The notes beneath the pieces were generated by a model. That model did no database searches. It was not told where the DNA came from and was given only the letters and a program-made list of their open reading frames with translations. A stretch of 64,000 bases of DNA from NCBI GenBank assembly GCA_004558805.1, contig SFDE01000003.1:1-64000 (forward strand), given 5' to 3'. The DNA is from Faecalibacterium prausnitzii. Its GTDB lineage: Bacteria; Bacillota; Clostridia; Oscillospirales; Ruminococcaceae. Positions 50,048 through 58,282 of this stretch are shown piece after piece (position 1 is the first letter of the stretch; every line of letters begins with the position of its first letter). Position numbers and translations under genes: made by a program.

Positions 50048-51246
50048 GCCTGCTCCTTCGGAGCCACCGGCTCCATCCCGCTCAGCACCCTGCCCAGGAT
50101 CTCCAGCGCCATCTCGGTATCGTGTTCGCTGAGGGTCAGGGGCGGCAGCAGCCGCAGGCGGGTCTTGGCAGTAAGTACCAGCAGCCCTGCCTCCCGGCAC
50201 GCTGCCAGCACATCTGCTGCATTCAGGTCGTAGAACTCGATCCCCACCATGAGACCGATGCCGGAGATGCTCTTGACGTGGGGCAGCTTTGCCAGCCCGG
50301 CACGCAGCTGCACGGCACGGGCGTTGACGTTTGCCAGAAAGCTCTGGTCCATCCGGTCCACCACCACGTTGGCACCGGCGCACACCACCGGGTTGCCCCC
50401 AAAGGTGGAGCCGTGGGTGCCGGGACCCATGCCCTCTGCCACCTTTTCGTTCATCAGCACGGCGCCAATGGGCAAGCCCCCGCCCAGCCCCTTTGCAAGG
50501 GTGACGATATCTGCTTTCAGGTTGTAGTGCTCACAGCACAGGAAGGTGCCGGTGCGTCCCACGCCGGTCTGCACCTCGTCCACAATGAGCACCAGGTCCT
50601 TTTCGTCGCAGAGCTTCCGCACTGCCTGCACGTAGTCCGGGTCCAGCGCCATAACGCCGCCCTCGCCCTGGACCAGTTCCAGCATCACAGCGCAGGTGTG
50701 ACGATCCACCAGCTCCCGCAGTGCCTCCATGTCCCCCGCCGGGGCGTACACAAAGCCCTCGTTGAAGGGTCCGAAATAGTTGTGGAACACCTCCTGCCCG
50801 GTGGCGGTAAGGGTGGCGATGGTGCGACCGTGGAAGCTGTTTACCAACGTGATAACGGTGGTGCGGTCCTTGGTGTAGCGGTCCACGCTGTACTTCCGTG
50901 CCGCCTTGATGGCACCCTCGTTTGCCTCAGCGCCGGAGTTGCCAAAGAACACCTTGCTCATGCCGGTGCGCTTGCACAGTTTTTTTGCCAGCTTGCCGCA
51001 GGGGGCGGTGTAGTACAGGTTGGAGGTATGCTGCAGCTTGTGCGCCTGCTGGGAGACGGCTTCTGCCCAGGTCAGGTCGCAGTAGCCCAGACTGTTGACC
51101 CCGATGCCGCTGGTAAAGTCCAGATAGGTCTGCCCTTCGGGTCCCTGTGCGTAGAGACCGTGTCCCTTTTCGATGACCACCGGGTTGCGGTTATAGGTGT
51201 GCAGGACATATTCGCTGTCCCGCTTCATGACTTTTTCAGAATCCAT
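50044..51246 (-). CDS. argD: Acetylornithine aminotransferase
   Basis: 400 residues. The class III aminotransferase marks are VFFGNSGAEANEGAIKAARKY near 97 (in part: NSGAEANE), SFHGRTIATLTATG near 135, LVLIVDEVQTGVGRTG near 212-227 and the PLP lysine in TLAKGLGGGLPIGA near 243. It moves an amino group from glutamate to N-acetylglutamate semialdehyde. TAGGAGG lies seven bases before the ATG. Confidence 0.95.
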   Translation of the reverse strand: MDSEKVMKRDSEYVLHTYNRNPVVIEKGHGLYAQGPEGQTYLDFTSGIGVNSLGYCDLTWAEAVSQQAHKLQHTSNLYYTAPCGKLAKKLCKRTGMSKVFFGNSGAEANEGAIKAARKYSVDRYTKDRTTVITLVNSFHGRTIATLTATGQEVFHNYFGPFNEGFVYAPAGDMEALRELVDRHTCAVMLELVQGEGGVMALDPDYVQAVRKLCDEKDLVLIVDEVQTGVGRTGTFLCCEHYNLKADIVTLAKGLGGGLPIGAVLMNEKVAEGMGPGTHGSTFGGNPVVCAGANVVVDRMDQSFLANVNARAVQLRAGLAKLPHVKSISGIGLMVGIEFYDLNAADVLAACREAGLLVLTAKTRLRLLPPLTLSEHDTEMALEILGRVLSGMEPVAPKEQA

Positions 51247-51277
51247 AGGTGTACCTCCTATTGTGTGGAGAATCGGC

Positions 51278-51348
51278 AGGACCCCCTCAGGCGCTTATCC
51301 TCGGAAAAGAAGATCTCCCCAGGGGGAGCCGGGACTGAGAGGGTCCGT
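51278..51348 (-). repeat. Imperfect long hairpin in the argB-argD gap
   Basis: GGACCCTCTCAG and CTGAGGGGGTCC pair across about 45 bases that contain a shorter GC stem (CTCCCCC/GGGGGAG-like). On the plus strand it is followed by GTTTTTTC. The words ACTGAGAGGG and GGGGAGCCG belong to the intergenic repeat family described in the findings. Confidence 0.6.
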
Positions 51349-51355
51349 TTTTTCT

Positions 51356-51384
51356 ATTATAATACCGCTTTTTCTCTTCCGCAA
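51356..51384 (-). promoter_or_regulatory. Internal promoter in front of argD-argF
   Basis: TTGCGG (51379-51384), 17-base spacer and perfect TATAAT (51356-51361) on the minus strand, so argD and argF may also be transcribed separately. Confidence 0.55.
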
Positions 51385-51389
51385 TATTT

Positions 51390-52244
51390 TTATTCCCGGT
51401 GGCTGCGGCGGTAGAAGCGGGTGCCGGAGCCACGGTTGGAGAACAGCTCCAGCAGGATGGAGTGAGGCACCCGACCGTCGATGATCACCGCCTCGTGGAC
51501 CCCCTGATAGATGGCATCTGCCATGCCTCCGATCTTGGGGATCATGCCGCCGGCAATGACCCCGGCAGACTTGTAGCCCTCGATCTCGGACACCTCCACC
51601 TCAGGGATCAGGGTGTTCTCGTCGTCCTTATCCTGCAGCAGTCCGGCGATATCAGTCATGGACACCAGCTTTTCTGCCTTGAGAGCAATGGCGATCTGCG
51701 CCGCCGCCGTGTCTGCATTGACGTTGTATGCCTGCCCCAGATCGTCCATGCCCACGGTGGCGATCACCGGAATAAAGCCTCCGTCCAGCAGGCTGGAGAT
51801 CAGGGTGGCGTCCACATGGACGATCTCGCCCACGTGCCCCAGCTGGGGGTCCAGCTGGGTGCAGCGGAGCATCTGCCCATCCATGCCGCACAGACCCACG
51901 CCCCGTCCCCGGAGCTTTGCCACCAGATCCTTGTTCACCTTGCCTGCCAGCACCTGCTGCACGATCTCCATGGTGGCATCGTCCGTCACCCGGAGACCAT
52001 TGGCAAAGTGGCTTTCCACTCCCACCTTTTTCAGCATCTCGTTGATCGCCGGACCACCGCCGTGGACCAGCACCACCCGGACCCCCAGCAGGGTCAGGGT
52101 AACAAGGTCGTTCATGACGGCATCTTTCAGTTCCTCGTTGATCATGGCATTGCCGCCGTATTTTACCACCATGGTCTTGCCGTGATACTTCTGGATATAA
52201 GGGGTCGCCTCGGAAAAGAGGCGTGCCATCTGTTCGTTTTTCAT
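51390..52244 (-). CDS. argB: Acetylglutamate kinase
   Basis: 284 residues. The amino-acid kinase marks are VVKYGGNAM near 26-34, VLVHGGGPAINEML near 58-71, the acetylglutamate-binding RxTD (GLRVTDDATME near 86) and the nucleotide site NADTAAAQIA near 178. It phosphorylates N-acetylglutamate and is in many bacteria the target of arginine feedback. An AAGGAG site precedes the ATG at 52244; the open frame goes further back but lacks support. Confidence 0.95.
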   Translation of the reverse strand: MKNEQMARLFSEATPYIQKYHGKTMVVKYGGNAMINEELKDAVMNDLVTLTLLGVRVVLVHGGGPAINEMLKKVGVESHFANGLRVTDDATMEIVQQVLAGKVNKDLVAKLRGRGVGLCGMDGQMLRCTQLDPQLGHVGEIVHVDATLISSLLDGGFIPVIATVGMDDLGQAYNVNADTAAAQIAIALKAEKLVSMTDIAGLLQDKDDENTLIPEVEVSEIEGYKSAGVIAGGMIPKIGGMADAIYQGVHEAVIIDGRVPHSILLELFSNRGSGTRFYRRSHRE

Positions 52245-52309
52245 ATACTCTCCTTGCCGCCAGCACGCTTGCTCCGGCATTCGTTTTCCGCCAGACAAAC
52301 TCCTTCCGT

Positions 52310-52400
52310 CATCGCTGTGCGATGCCACCGCCCTCAACGAGGGCGGCTTTCCGGCTCCCTCCGTGAGGGGGCTGTCGCCGCAGGCGACTGGGGGAGTTCC
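52310..52400. repeat. Intergenic repeat copy in the argJ-argB gap
   Basis: Stems CCGCCCTC/GAGGGCGG (with AACG loop) and GTCGCCGCAGGCGAC (around 52374-52388) flank GGCTCCCTCCGTGAGGGGGC. The middle GTCGCC-N3-GGCGAC word has the same place as GTCACCGTAGGTGAC in the argG-argH gap. Confidence 0.6.
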
Positions 52401-52401
52401 A

Positions 52402-53631
52402 TCAGGTGCGGTAGTCCCCGTTGATCTTTACGTAATCATAGGTCAGGTCGCAGCCCCATGCCTTGGCGCTTGCCTCGCCGGTGCCCATGTCCACCCGCAC
52501 CAGAATATCGTGCTCTGCCAGCACCTTTGCCGCCTCATCCTCGCTGTAGGGGTGGTAGGCGGCGTTCTCGCAGACATACACCTCGCCTGCAGCGCTGGAA
52601 AGCCAGACACAGACCTTGTCGATGGAGAAATCTCCGGGGGTGTAGCCGATGGCGCAGAGGATCCGTCCCCAGTTGGCATCCCGTCCAAAGACCGCTGCCT
52701 TGAACAGGTTGGAGCAGACCACGCTGCGGCTTACGGCACGGGCGGTCTTCAGGTCCGGGGCGTGGGTGACTTGGCAGGTGATCAGGTGGGTAGCGCCCTC
52801 GCCGTCGCCGGCGTGCTCTGCGCACATATGCTCTGCAATGGCGGTGAGGGCGGCAACGAATGCCCGGTAGTCCTGATTTTCCTCGCAGATCTCCGGGTTG
52901 CCCGCCATGCCGGACGCCATAATGATCAGGGTGTCGTTGGTGGAGGTATCCAGATCCACGCTCATCTGGTTGTAGGTGCCGGGCACCACCGTCTTCAGTG
53001 CCTTTTCCAGCAGAATGGGGGACACCGCCGCATCGGTGGTGTAGAACGCCAGCATGGTCGCCATGTTGGGGGCGATCATGCCGCTGCCCTTGCCGATGGC
53101 GCCCACGGTGCAGGTCTTGCCCCCCAGCTCAAACTGGATGGCGTACTCCTTTTTGTGGGTGTCGGTGGTCATGATGGCGGTGGCAGCGTCGCTGCTGCCC
53201 TGCTCTGTGGCGGCAAGCTTTGCAGCGGCAGCGGGAATGCCCCGGGCAAAGGGGTCAATGACCATGGGCTGCCCGATGACGCCGGTGGAGGCAGGCAGAA
53301 CGTCCTTGGGGTCCATGTCCAGCGCCTTGCCCACCAGTGTGCAGCACTCTTCTGCCAGTGCCACACCGTTGGCGGCGCAGGTGTTGGCGTTGCCGCTGTT
53401 CACAAGGATCGCCTGTGCATAGCCGTCTGCAAGATGAGCACGGTCCACCTTGATGGGTGCGCCGCAGACCTTGTTGGTGGTGTATACCCCGGCGGCGGCG
53501 CAACGCACCTCTGCCTTGATCAATGCCAGATCGTATTTTTCAGAATGGTTGGCACGGATGCCGCAGTGGACACCGGCAGCCGCAAAACCCTTGGGGGCAC
53601 AGATGCCGCCCGCAACTTCTTTATACTCCAT
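52402..53631 (-). CDS. argJ: Bifunctional ornithine acetyltransferase/N-acetylglutamate synthase
   Basis: 409 residues. The self-cleavage site is in APNMATMLAFYTTD, between Ala191 and Thr192; Thr192 becomes the nucleophile. The oxyanion TG pair is in PASTGVIGQP near 114-122, and the C-terminal region FGRDANWGRILCAIGYTPGDF (in part: GRDANWGRI) is as in other ArgJ proteins. The enzyme recycles the acetyl group from N-acetylornithine to glutamate and may also make it from acetyl-CoA. The start at 53631 has AAAGGAAAAG upstream. Confidence 0.95.
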   Translation of the reverse strand: MEYKEVAGGICAPKGFAAAGVHCGIRANHSEKYDLALIKAEVRCAAAGVYTTNKVCGAPIKVDRAHLADGYAQAILVNSGNANTCAANGVALAEECCTLVGKALDMDPKDVLPASTGVIGQPMVIDPFARGIPAAAAKLAATEQGSSDAATAIMTTDTHKKEYAIQFELGGKTCTVGAIGKGSGMIAPNMATMLAFYTTDAAVSPILLEKALKTVVPGTYNQMSVDLDTSTNDTLIIMASGMAGNPEICEENQDYRAFVAALTAIAEHMCAEHAGDGEGATHLITCQVTHAPDLKTARAVSRSVVCSNLFKAAVFGRDANWGRILCAIGYTPGDFSIDKVCVWLSSAAGEVYVCENAAYHPYSEDEAAKVLAEHDILVRVDMGTGEASAKAWGCDLTYDYVKINGDYRT

Positions 53632-53655
53632 AACGCTTTTCCTTTCCCACAAAAA

Positions 53656-53783
53656 CACTCCCTCAGTCACGGCATTCGCCGTGCCAGCTCCCTCATGGAG
53701 GGAGCCTTTGCGTAACCATCCGCTGCAAAAGCCTCCTTCTTTGAGGGAGGTGGATGCGAACACCGTGAGCAAACGAAGGGAGT
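53656..53783. repeat. Intergenic repeat copy in the argC-argJ gap
   Basis: CTCCCTCAGTCACGGCATTC begins the copy; CACGGC-N5-GCCGTG, CTCCCTC-N4-GAGGGAG and CTCCTTCTTTGAGGGAGG form stems. It is the reverse-orientation relative of the copies at 52310 and 56152. Confidence 0.6.
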
Positions 53784-53787
53784 TTTC

Positions 53788-54729
53788 TTATTCCAGTCCT
53801 TTGGTCTCTTCCAGTCCCAGCATCAGGTTCATGCACTGGACCGCTGCACCGGAGGAGCCTTTGCCCAGATTATCAAACAGGGACACCAGCATCATCTGGT
53901 CCCCGGCGGCGTTGACGTTCAGATACAGCTCCATGCGATCGGTGCCCGCCATGGCGTTGGAATACAGCCCGTTTTCCGGCAGCGCCTCGTTGAGGGCGTG
54001 GACCTTGACGGTGGCGGCATCCTTATAATATGCCGCCAGCCCTTCCGCCACCGCCGGGGCGGTGGTGCCTGCCAGTTTCAGGTCCAGCGGCACCAGTACC
54101 TGCATCCCGCTGTAGTAGTCGCAGACCACCGGCACGAACATGGGAGTGTGGGCAAGCCCGCTCACCGCCTTCATCTCCGGCAGGTGCTTGTGCCCCAGAC
54201 CCAAGCCGTAGCTTTTAGGGGCATCCAGCTTTCCCTGTGCCGGGCGCTGCTCGCTCTCGTAGTCAGCGATCATTTTTTTGCCGCCGCCGGAATAGCCGGA
54301 AATGCCGGTGCAGCTGAAGGGATAGTCCGCCGGAGCCAGTCCCAGCTCCACCAACGGGCGGGCGATGCTGATAAAGCCGCTGGCATAGCAGCCGGGCACC
54401 GCCACCCGGCAGGAATTGCGGATCTTTTCCTTCTGCCCCTCCAGCTCCGGGAAGCCGTAGTCCCACGCCGCATCGGTGCGGAAGGCGGTGGAGGTGTCCA
54501 GCACCTTCACATCCGGGCGCAGCAGGGGCATGACCTCCTTGGAAGCAGCATCCGGCAGACAGAGAAAGGCAAGGTCTGCAGAGTTGATGACCTTTGCCCG
54601 CTCCGTCACATCCTTGCGCCCCTGGGCAGAAATGGACAGCAGCTGGATCTCCGGGCGGGCAGCAAGACGGTCTGCGATCCGCAGCCCGGTGGTGCCGGAG
54701 GAGCCGTCAATAAACACTTTTACGCTCAT
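53788..54729 (-). CDS. argC: N-acetyl-gamma-glutamyl-phosphate reductase (short type)
   Basis: 313 residues, the length of type 2 ArgC. The NADP-binding loop is FIDGSSGTTGLRIADRL near 6-22, the active Cys is Cys114 in VAVPGCYASGF, and the substrate-site motifs are SGYSGGGKKM near 145 and the His residues in LGLGHKHLPEM near 175. It reduces acetylglutamyl phosphate to the semialdehyde. The ATG overlaps the stop of argH by four bases, which couples the two. Confidence 0.95.
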   Translation of the reverse strand: MSVKVFIDGSSGTTGLRIADRLAARPEIQLLSISAQGRKDVTERAKVINSADLAFLCLPDAASKEVMPLLRPDVKVLDTSTAFRTDAAWDYGFPELEGQKEKIRNSCRVAVPGCYASGFISIARPLVELGLAPADYPFSCTGISGYSGGGKKMIADYESEQRPAQGKLDAPKSYGLGLGHKHLPEMKAVSGLAHTPMFVPVVCDYYSGMQVLVPLDLKLAGTTAPAVAEGLAAYYKDAATVKVHALNEALPENGLYSNAMAGTDRMELYLNVNAAGDQMMLVSLFDNLGKGSSGAAVQCMNLMLGLEETKGLE

Positions 54730-56126
54730 GCGTTCTTTTCCTCCCATGCTTCCAGCTGTGCCTCGGCAAGAGCGATCTGGTTGTGCACACTTGCCGCACT
54801 GGGTCCGCCGTAGCTGGTGCGTCCCTCGCAGCAGTTTACCAGATCAATGGCATCGTAGATATCCTGCTCAAACAGGGGGCTGTAGCCCTTGAACTGGTCC
54901 AGAGTTAGCTCCTCCAGGGTCTTGTCGGCGGCGATGCAGTCCGACACCATGCAGCCGGTAAGCTTGTAGGCATCCCGGAAGGGCATGCCCTTTTTGGTCA
55001 TGTAGTCGGCGCAGTCGGTGGCATTGATAAAGCCCTTGGCGGCGGCACGGCGCATATTGGCGGGCAGGCTCTTCATGGTGTCCAGCATGGGGGTGACGGT
55101 CTTGAGGCAGAGTTCCAGGGTATCCACTGCGTCAAAGATCGCCTCCTTGTCCTCCTGCATATCCTTGTTGTATGCCAGAGGGATGCCCTTCATCATCACC
55201 AGCAGAGTGTTCAGATCGCCATAAACTCTGCCGGTCTTGCCCCGGATCAGCTCGGTGACATCCGGGTTCTTTTTCTGGGGCATGATGGAAGAGCCGGTGG
55301 TAAAGGCATCGTCCAGCTCAATAAACTTGAATTCCCAGCTGCACCAGAGGATGATCTCCTCGGAAAGCCGGGACAGGTGCATCATGCAGATGGAGATGGC
55401 GCTTGCCAGCTCGATGCAGAAATCCCGGTCCGACACGCCGTCCAGACTGTTGGCGCAGGGAGCGGCAAAGCCCAGCTTTTCGGCGGTGAAATCCCGGTCC
55501 AGCGGGTAGGTGGTTCCTGCCAGAGCGCCGCTTCCCAGAGGGCACTGGGCGTCCATGCGGGCGGTGGCGTCCTCAAAACGCTGCAGGTCCCGCAGCAGCA
55601 TGGAGGCATACGCCATAAGGGCGTGACCAAAGGTGATGGGCTGGGCACGCTGCAGGTGGGTGTAGCCGGGCATGACAGCGGTGGTGTTCTCCGCCGCCTT
55701 TTTGCACAGCACCCGGATCAGCTCCACGATATAGCCCTGCAGGGTCCGGCTGTAGTCCCGGAGGGTCAGCCGGATATCCAGCGCCACCTGATCGTTGCGG
55801 CTGCGCCCGGTGTGGAGCCGCTTGCCGGCGTCCCCGATGCGGGCGGTAAGGGTCTGCTCCACAAAGGTGTGGACATCCTCGGCGGCGGGGTCGATGTCCA
55901 GCGCACCGGAGGCAAGGTCGTCGGCAATGGAGGCAAGACCATTGAGGATATCCTCGCAGTCCTTTTCCGAGATGATGCCCTGCTTGGCAAGCATGGCGGC
56001 GTGAACGCCGCTGCCCCGCATATCCTGTGCGATCATCCGCTGGTCGAACCGGATGGAAGAATTGAAGTCGTTGACCCGGGAGTCCACCGCTTTGGAGAAA
56101 CGTCCCTTCCAGAGTTGTTCTGCCAT
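54726..56126 (-). CDS. argH: Argininosuccinate lyase
   Basis: 466 residues. The superfamily signature is GSSIMPQKKNPDVTELIRGK near 280-300 (in part: GSSIMPQKKNPD). Region C1 is HTGRSRNDQVALDIRL near 105 and C2 is YTHLQRAQPITFGH near 155. It splits argininosuccinate to arginine and fumarate. AAAGGATAAGATT lies before the ATG. Confidence 0.96.
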   Translation of the reverse strand: MAEQLWKGRFSKAVDSRVNDFNSSIRFDQRMIAQDMRGSGVHAAMLAKQGIISEKDCEDILNGLASIADDLASGALDIDPAAEDVHTFVEQTLTARIGDAGKRLHTGRSRNDQVALDIRLTLRDYSRTLQGYIVELIRVLCKKAAENTTAVMPGYTHLQRAQPITFGHALMAYASMLLRDLQRFEDATARMDAQCPLGSGALAGTTYPLDRDFTAEKLGFAAPCANSLDGVSDRDFCIELASAISICMMHLSRLSEEIILWCSWEFKFIELDDAFTTGSSIMPQKKNPDVTELIRGKTGRVYGDLNTLLVMMKGIPLAYNKDMQEDKEAIFDAVDTLELCLKTVTPMLDTMKSLPANMRRAAAKGFINATDCADYMTKKGMPFRDAYKLTGCMVSDCIAADKTLEELTLDQFKGYSPLFEQDIYDAIDLVNCCEGRTSYGGPSAASVHNQIALAEAQLEAWEEKNA

Positions 56127-56457
56127 AATCTTATCCTTTACTGTTAGGCGGCTCGCCCTCTCCGTCTGCTCACTGCGTTCGCATCCATCTCTCCCAAAGG
56201 GAGAGGCTCTGGCGAAACCAAGAACTTCACGGCTTGACCGGAAACTTTGCCGTTATGCCAAGGGCTCTCCCTTTGGGAGAGCTGTCACCGTAGGTGACTG
56301 AGAGGGCGAGGATGTTTATCTTATAAAATCAGCTAAAAACGGCAAAGCCGCCGCAGGGAAAAACGCTCCTGCGGCGGTGCCGCCGGCAACGATGCCGGTT
56401 GTAAGATCTCCTGCGTGAAAGTGTGAAAACACGCAGGAGCGGAAGATCGCTAAGGTC
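56127..56457. repeat. MITE-like repeat and hairpins in the argG-argH gap
   Basis: 331 bases without a gene. From 56152 to 56310 lies an element bounded by a perfect 11-base inverted repeat (CTCGCCCTCTC / GAGAGGGCGAG), with inner palindromes CTCTCCC-AAA-GGGAGAG and GCTCTCCC-TTT-GGGAGAGC, and GTCACCGTAGGTGAC near the right end. Between it and argG are two strong hairpins: CCGCCGCAGG/CCTGCGGCGG (about 56348-56377) with TTTTT after it on the minus strand, and CTCCTGCGTG/CACGCAGGAG (56408-56439). The hairpins may end or attenuate transcription after argG. Confidence 0.65.
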
Positions 56458-57690
56458 TTACTGGATCTGGGGCCAGTTCTTGGACAGCTTTGCCCGCTCC
56501 CTGATGGACAGACCAAAGAGGTTGATAAAGCCTGCAGCGTCTGCCTGATTGTAGTCCTCATCCTCGCCAAAGGAAGCGGTCTGTTCGTCGTAGAGGGTGT
56601 AGGGAGAGGTGACGCCGGCGTTGATCATGTTGCCCTTGTAGAGCTTGAGCTTTACATCGCCGGTAACGGTCTTTTCCAGACTGTCGGCAAAGGCATCCAG
56701 AGCCTCCCGCAGGGGGGTGAACCACTGACCGTTGTAGACGATGTCGGCGTACTTCTGTGCCAGCTGTGCCTTGAAGTGAGAGCTTTCCTTGTCCAGAGTG
56801 ATGGTCTCCAGCACGTTGATCGCCTTGTACAGGATGGCACCGCCGGGAGTCTCATAAACGCCACGGCTCTTCATGCCCACCAGACGGTTCTCCACGATGT
56901 CCAGCAGACCGATGCCGTTTTCGCCGCCTACCTTGTTCAGGTACTCTACCAGCTCCACAGCACCCATCTCCTTGCCGTCCACGGCGGTGGGGATGCCCTT
57001 TTCAAAGTGGATGGTGAGGTAGGTGGGCTGGTCCGGAGCCTGCTCCGGGCTGACACCCAGCTCCAGGAAGCCGGGCTTGTTGTACTGAGGCTCATTGGCA
57101 GGGTTTTCCAGATCCAGACCCTCGTGGCTCAGATGCCACAGGTTCTTGTCCTTGGAGTAGTTGGTCTCACGGTTGATCTTCAGGGGGATGTGGTGTGCCT
57201 CGGCGTAGTCGATCTCCTCGTCACGGCTCTTGATATCCCACTCACGCCAGGGAGCGATGATTGCCATGTCCGGGCACAGTGCCTTGAGGGTCAGCTCAAA
57301 ACGCACCTGATCGTTGCCCTTGCCGGTGCAGCCGTGGCAGATGGCATCGGCGCCTTCCTTGATGGCGATGTCCGCCAGTGCTTTGGCAATGCAGGGACGG
57401 GCAAAGCTGGTGCCCAGCAGGTAGTCCTCGTACTTGGCGCCAAACTTCAGGGTGGGGAAGATGTAGTTCTCCACAAAGTCTTTCTTCAGGTCCAGCACAT
57501 ACAGCTTGGAAGCGCCGGTCGCCTTTGCCTTTTCTTCCAGACCGTCCAGCTCGGTGCCCTGTCCCACGTCACCGGAGACAGCCACCACCTCGCAGTTGTT
57601 GTAGTTTTCCTTCAGCCAGGGAATGATGATGGAGGTGTCCAGACCGCCGGAATATGCCAGAACTACTTTTTTGATATCTTCCTTTTTCAT
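56458..57690 (-). CDS. argG: Argininosuccinate synthase
   Basis: 410 residues. The ATP pyrophosphatase loop is VLAYSGGLDTSIIIPWL near 10-26, followed by CHGCTGKGNDQVRFE near 113-127, the citrulline/aspartate site and SGVTS-like INAGVTSPYTLYDE near 365. It joins citrulline and aspartate. The ATG at 57690 has AAAGGAG upstream. It is the first gene of the cluster and has a strong promoter. Confidence 0.96.
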   Translation of the reverse strand: MKKEDIKKVVLAYSGGLDTSIIIPWLKENYNNCEVVAVSGDVGQGTELDGLEEKAKATGASKLYVLDLKKDFVENYIFPTLKFGAKYEDYLLGTSFARPCIAKALADIAIKEGADAICHGCTGKGNDQVRFELTLKALCPDMAIIAPWREWDIKSRDEEIDYAEAHHIPLKINRETNYSKDKNLWHLSHEGLDLENPANEPQYNKPGFLELGVSPEQAPDQPTYLTIHFEKGIPTAVDGKEMGAVELVEYLNKVGGENGIGLLDIVENRLVGMKSRGVYETPGGAILYKAINVLETITLDKESSHFKAQLAQKYADIVYNGQWFTPLREALDAFADSLEKTVTGDVKLKLYKGNMINAGVTSPYTLYDEQTASFGEDEDYNQADAAGFINLFGLSIRERAKLSKNWPQIQ

Positions 57691-57705
57691 GATGAACGCT
57701 CCTTT

Positions 57706-57720
57706 ATAAAAATACACTTT
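57706..57720. promoter_or_regulatory. ARG-box-like word in the argG leader
   Basis: TGTATTTTTATAAA on the minus strand just upstream of the argG ribosome site resembles the AT-rich imperfect palindromes bound by ArgR/AhrC. It is a weak match. Confidence 0.25.
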
Positions 57721-57781
57721 TGTTCCCTGATGCAGGCATCCCTCCTGCACCCTATCTATGCGGTTCGCTGTTGATGCTTTT

Positions 57782-57809
57782 ATTATACGCAGCGCTGGTT
57801 TTTCGTCAA
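57782..57809 (-). promoter_or_regulatory. Promoter of the arg cluster
   Basis: TTGACG (57804-57809), 16-base spacer and perfect TATAAT (57782-57787) on the minus strand, about 85 bases before argG. Confidence 0.75.
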
Positions 57810-57869
57810 TGCTAAAATCTGCCAAACCTTACGGGCATTTGACCTGTGTTTTGGTTCAACCTGCATCTT

Positions 57870-57910
57870 TATGCAAGTATTTTATAATATATACGAATAT
57901 TATACATTTC
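57870..57910. promoter_or_regulatory. AT-rich palindrome upstream of the arg promoter
   Basis: TATAATAT-ATACGA-ATATTATA (57883-57904) is a perfect eight-base inverted repeat in a very AT-rich stretch, with ATGTATAATA on its minus strand. It could be an ArgR-type operator or simply a bent upstream element. Confidence 0.35.
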
Positions 57911-57937
57911 GACCTGTGAATTTTCATTCCGGGAACA

Positions 57938-57972
57938 ACAAAAAACGCCGCCCTTCCGGGCAGCGTCTTCAG
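57938..57972 (-). terminator. Terminator after the GIY-YIG gene
   Basis: ACGC-T-GCCC-GGAA-GGGC-G-GCGT followed by TTTTTTG on the minus strand. Confidence 0.8.
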
Positions 57973-57988
57973 GTTCTTTATGGAGGAT

Positions 57989-58282
57989 CTATTCCGGCAG
58001 AAATGGACAGCCTGCAGCGGTCCATGCGGCGCACAGCAGCTCCTTCTGGGGCTTGGGCAGCTTTTTCAGGGCGATCTCCCGGCGCAGGGCGGCGGACCTG
58101 TCCCGGCAGAGTTCCAGATAGGCAAAGCCCACGGCACCCCGGGCACGGGTGTACTTTGCACCCTTTCCCCTTTGGTGGGCACGCAGCCGTGCCGCCGGGT
58201 CGCTGGTCCAGCCGGTGTACAGCTGTCCCCCGGCGCAGCGCACCATGTAGACGAACGCCCGTTTAGGCTCAGAGGCGACCAT
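57989..58282 (-). CDS. GIY-YIG endonuclease-domain protein (UPF0213 type)
   Basis: 97 residues. The family mark is FVYMVRCAGGQLYTGWTSD near 10-28 (VYM...YTG in place of GIY-YIG), with the conserved Arg in ARLRAHQRGKGAKYTR near 31-46 and Glu in RREIALKKL near 68. Small proteins of this type may be involved in nucleic-acid repair or decay. The gene overlaps the 3' end of the MYG1 gene by 14 bases and lacks its own ribosome site, which points to translational coupling. Confidence 0.87.
   Translation of the reverse strand: MVASEPKRAFVYMVRCAGGQLYTGWTSDPAARLRAHQRGKGAKYTRARGAVGFAYLELCRDRSAALRREIALKKLPKPQKELLCAAWTAAGCPFLPE

Noticed and set aside
57691..57782. T-box or peptide-type attenuator in the argG leader
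   Set aside because: The T-box core word and a run of Arg codons are both absent; the leader is short.
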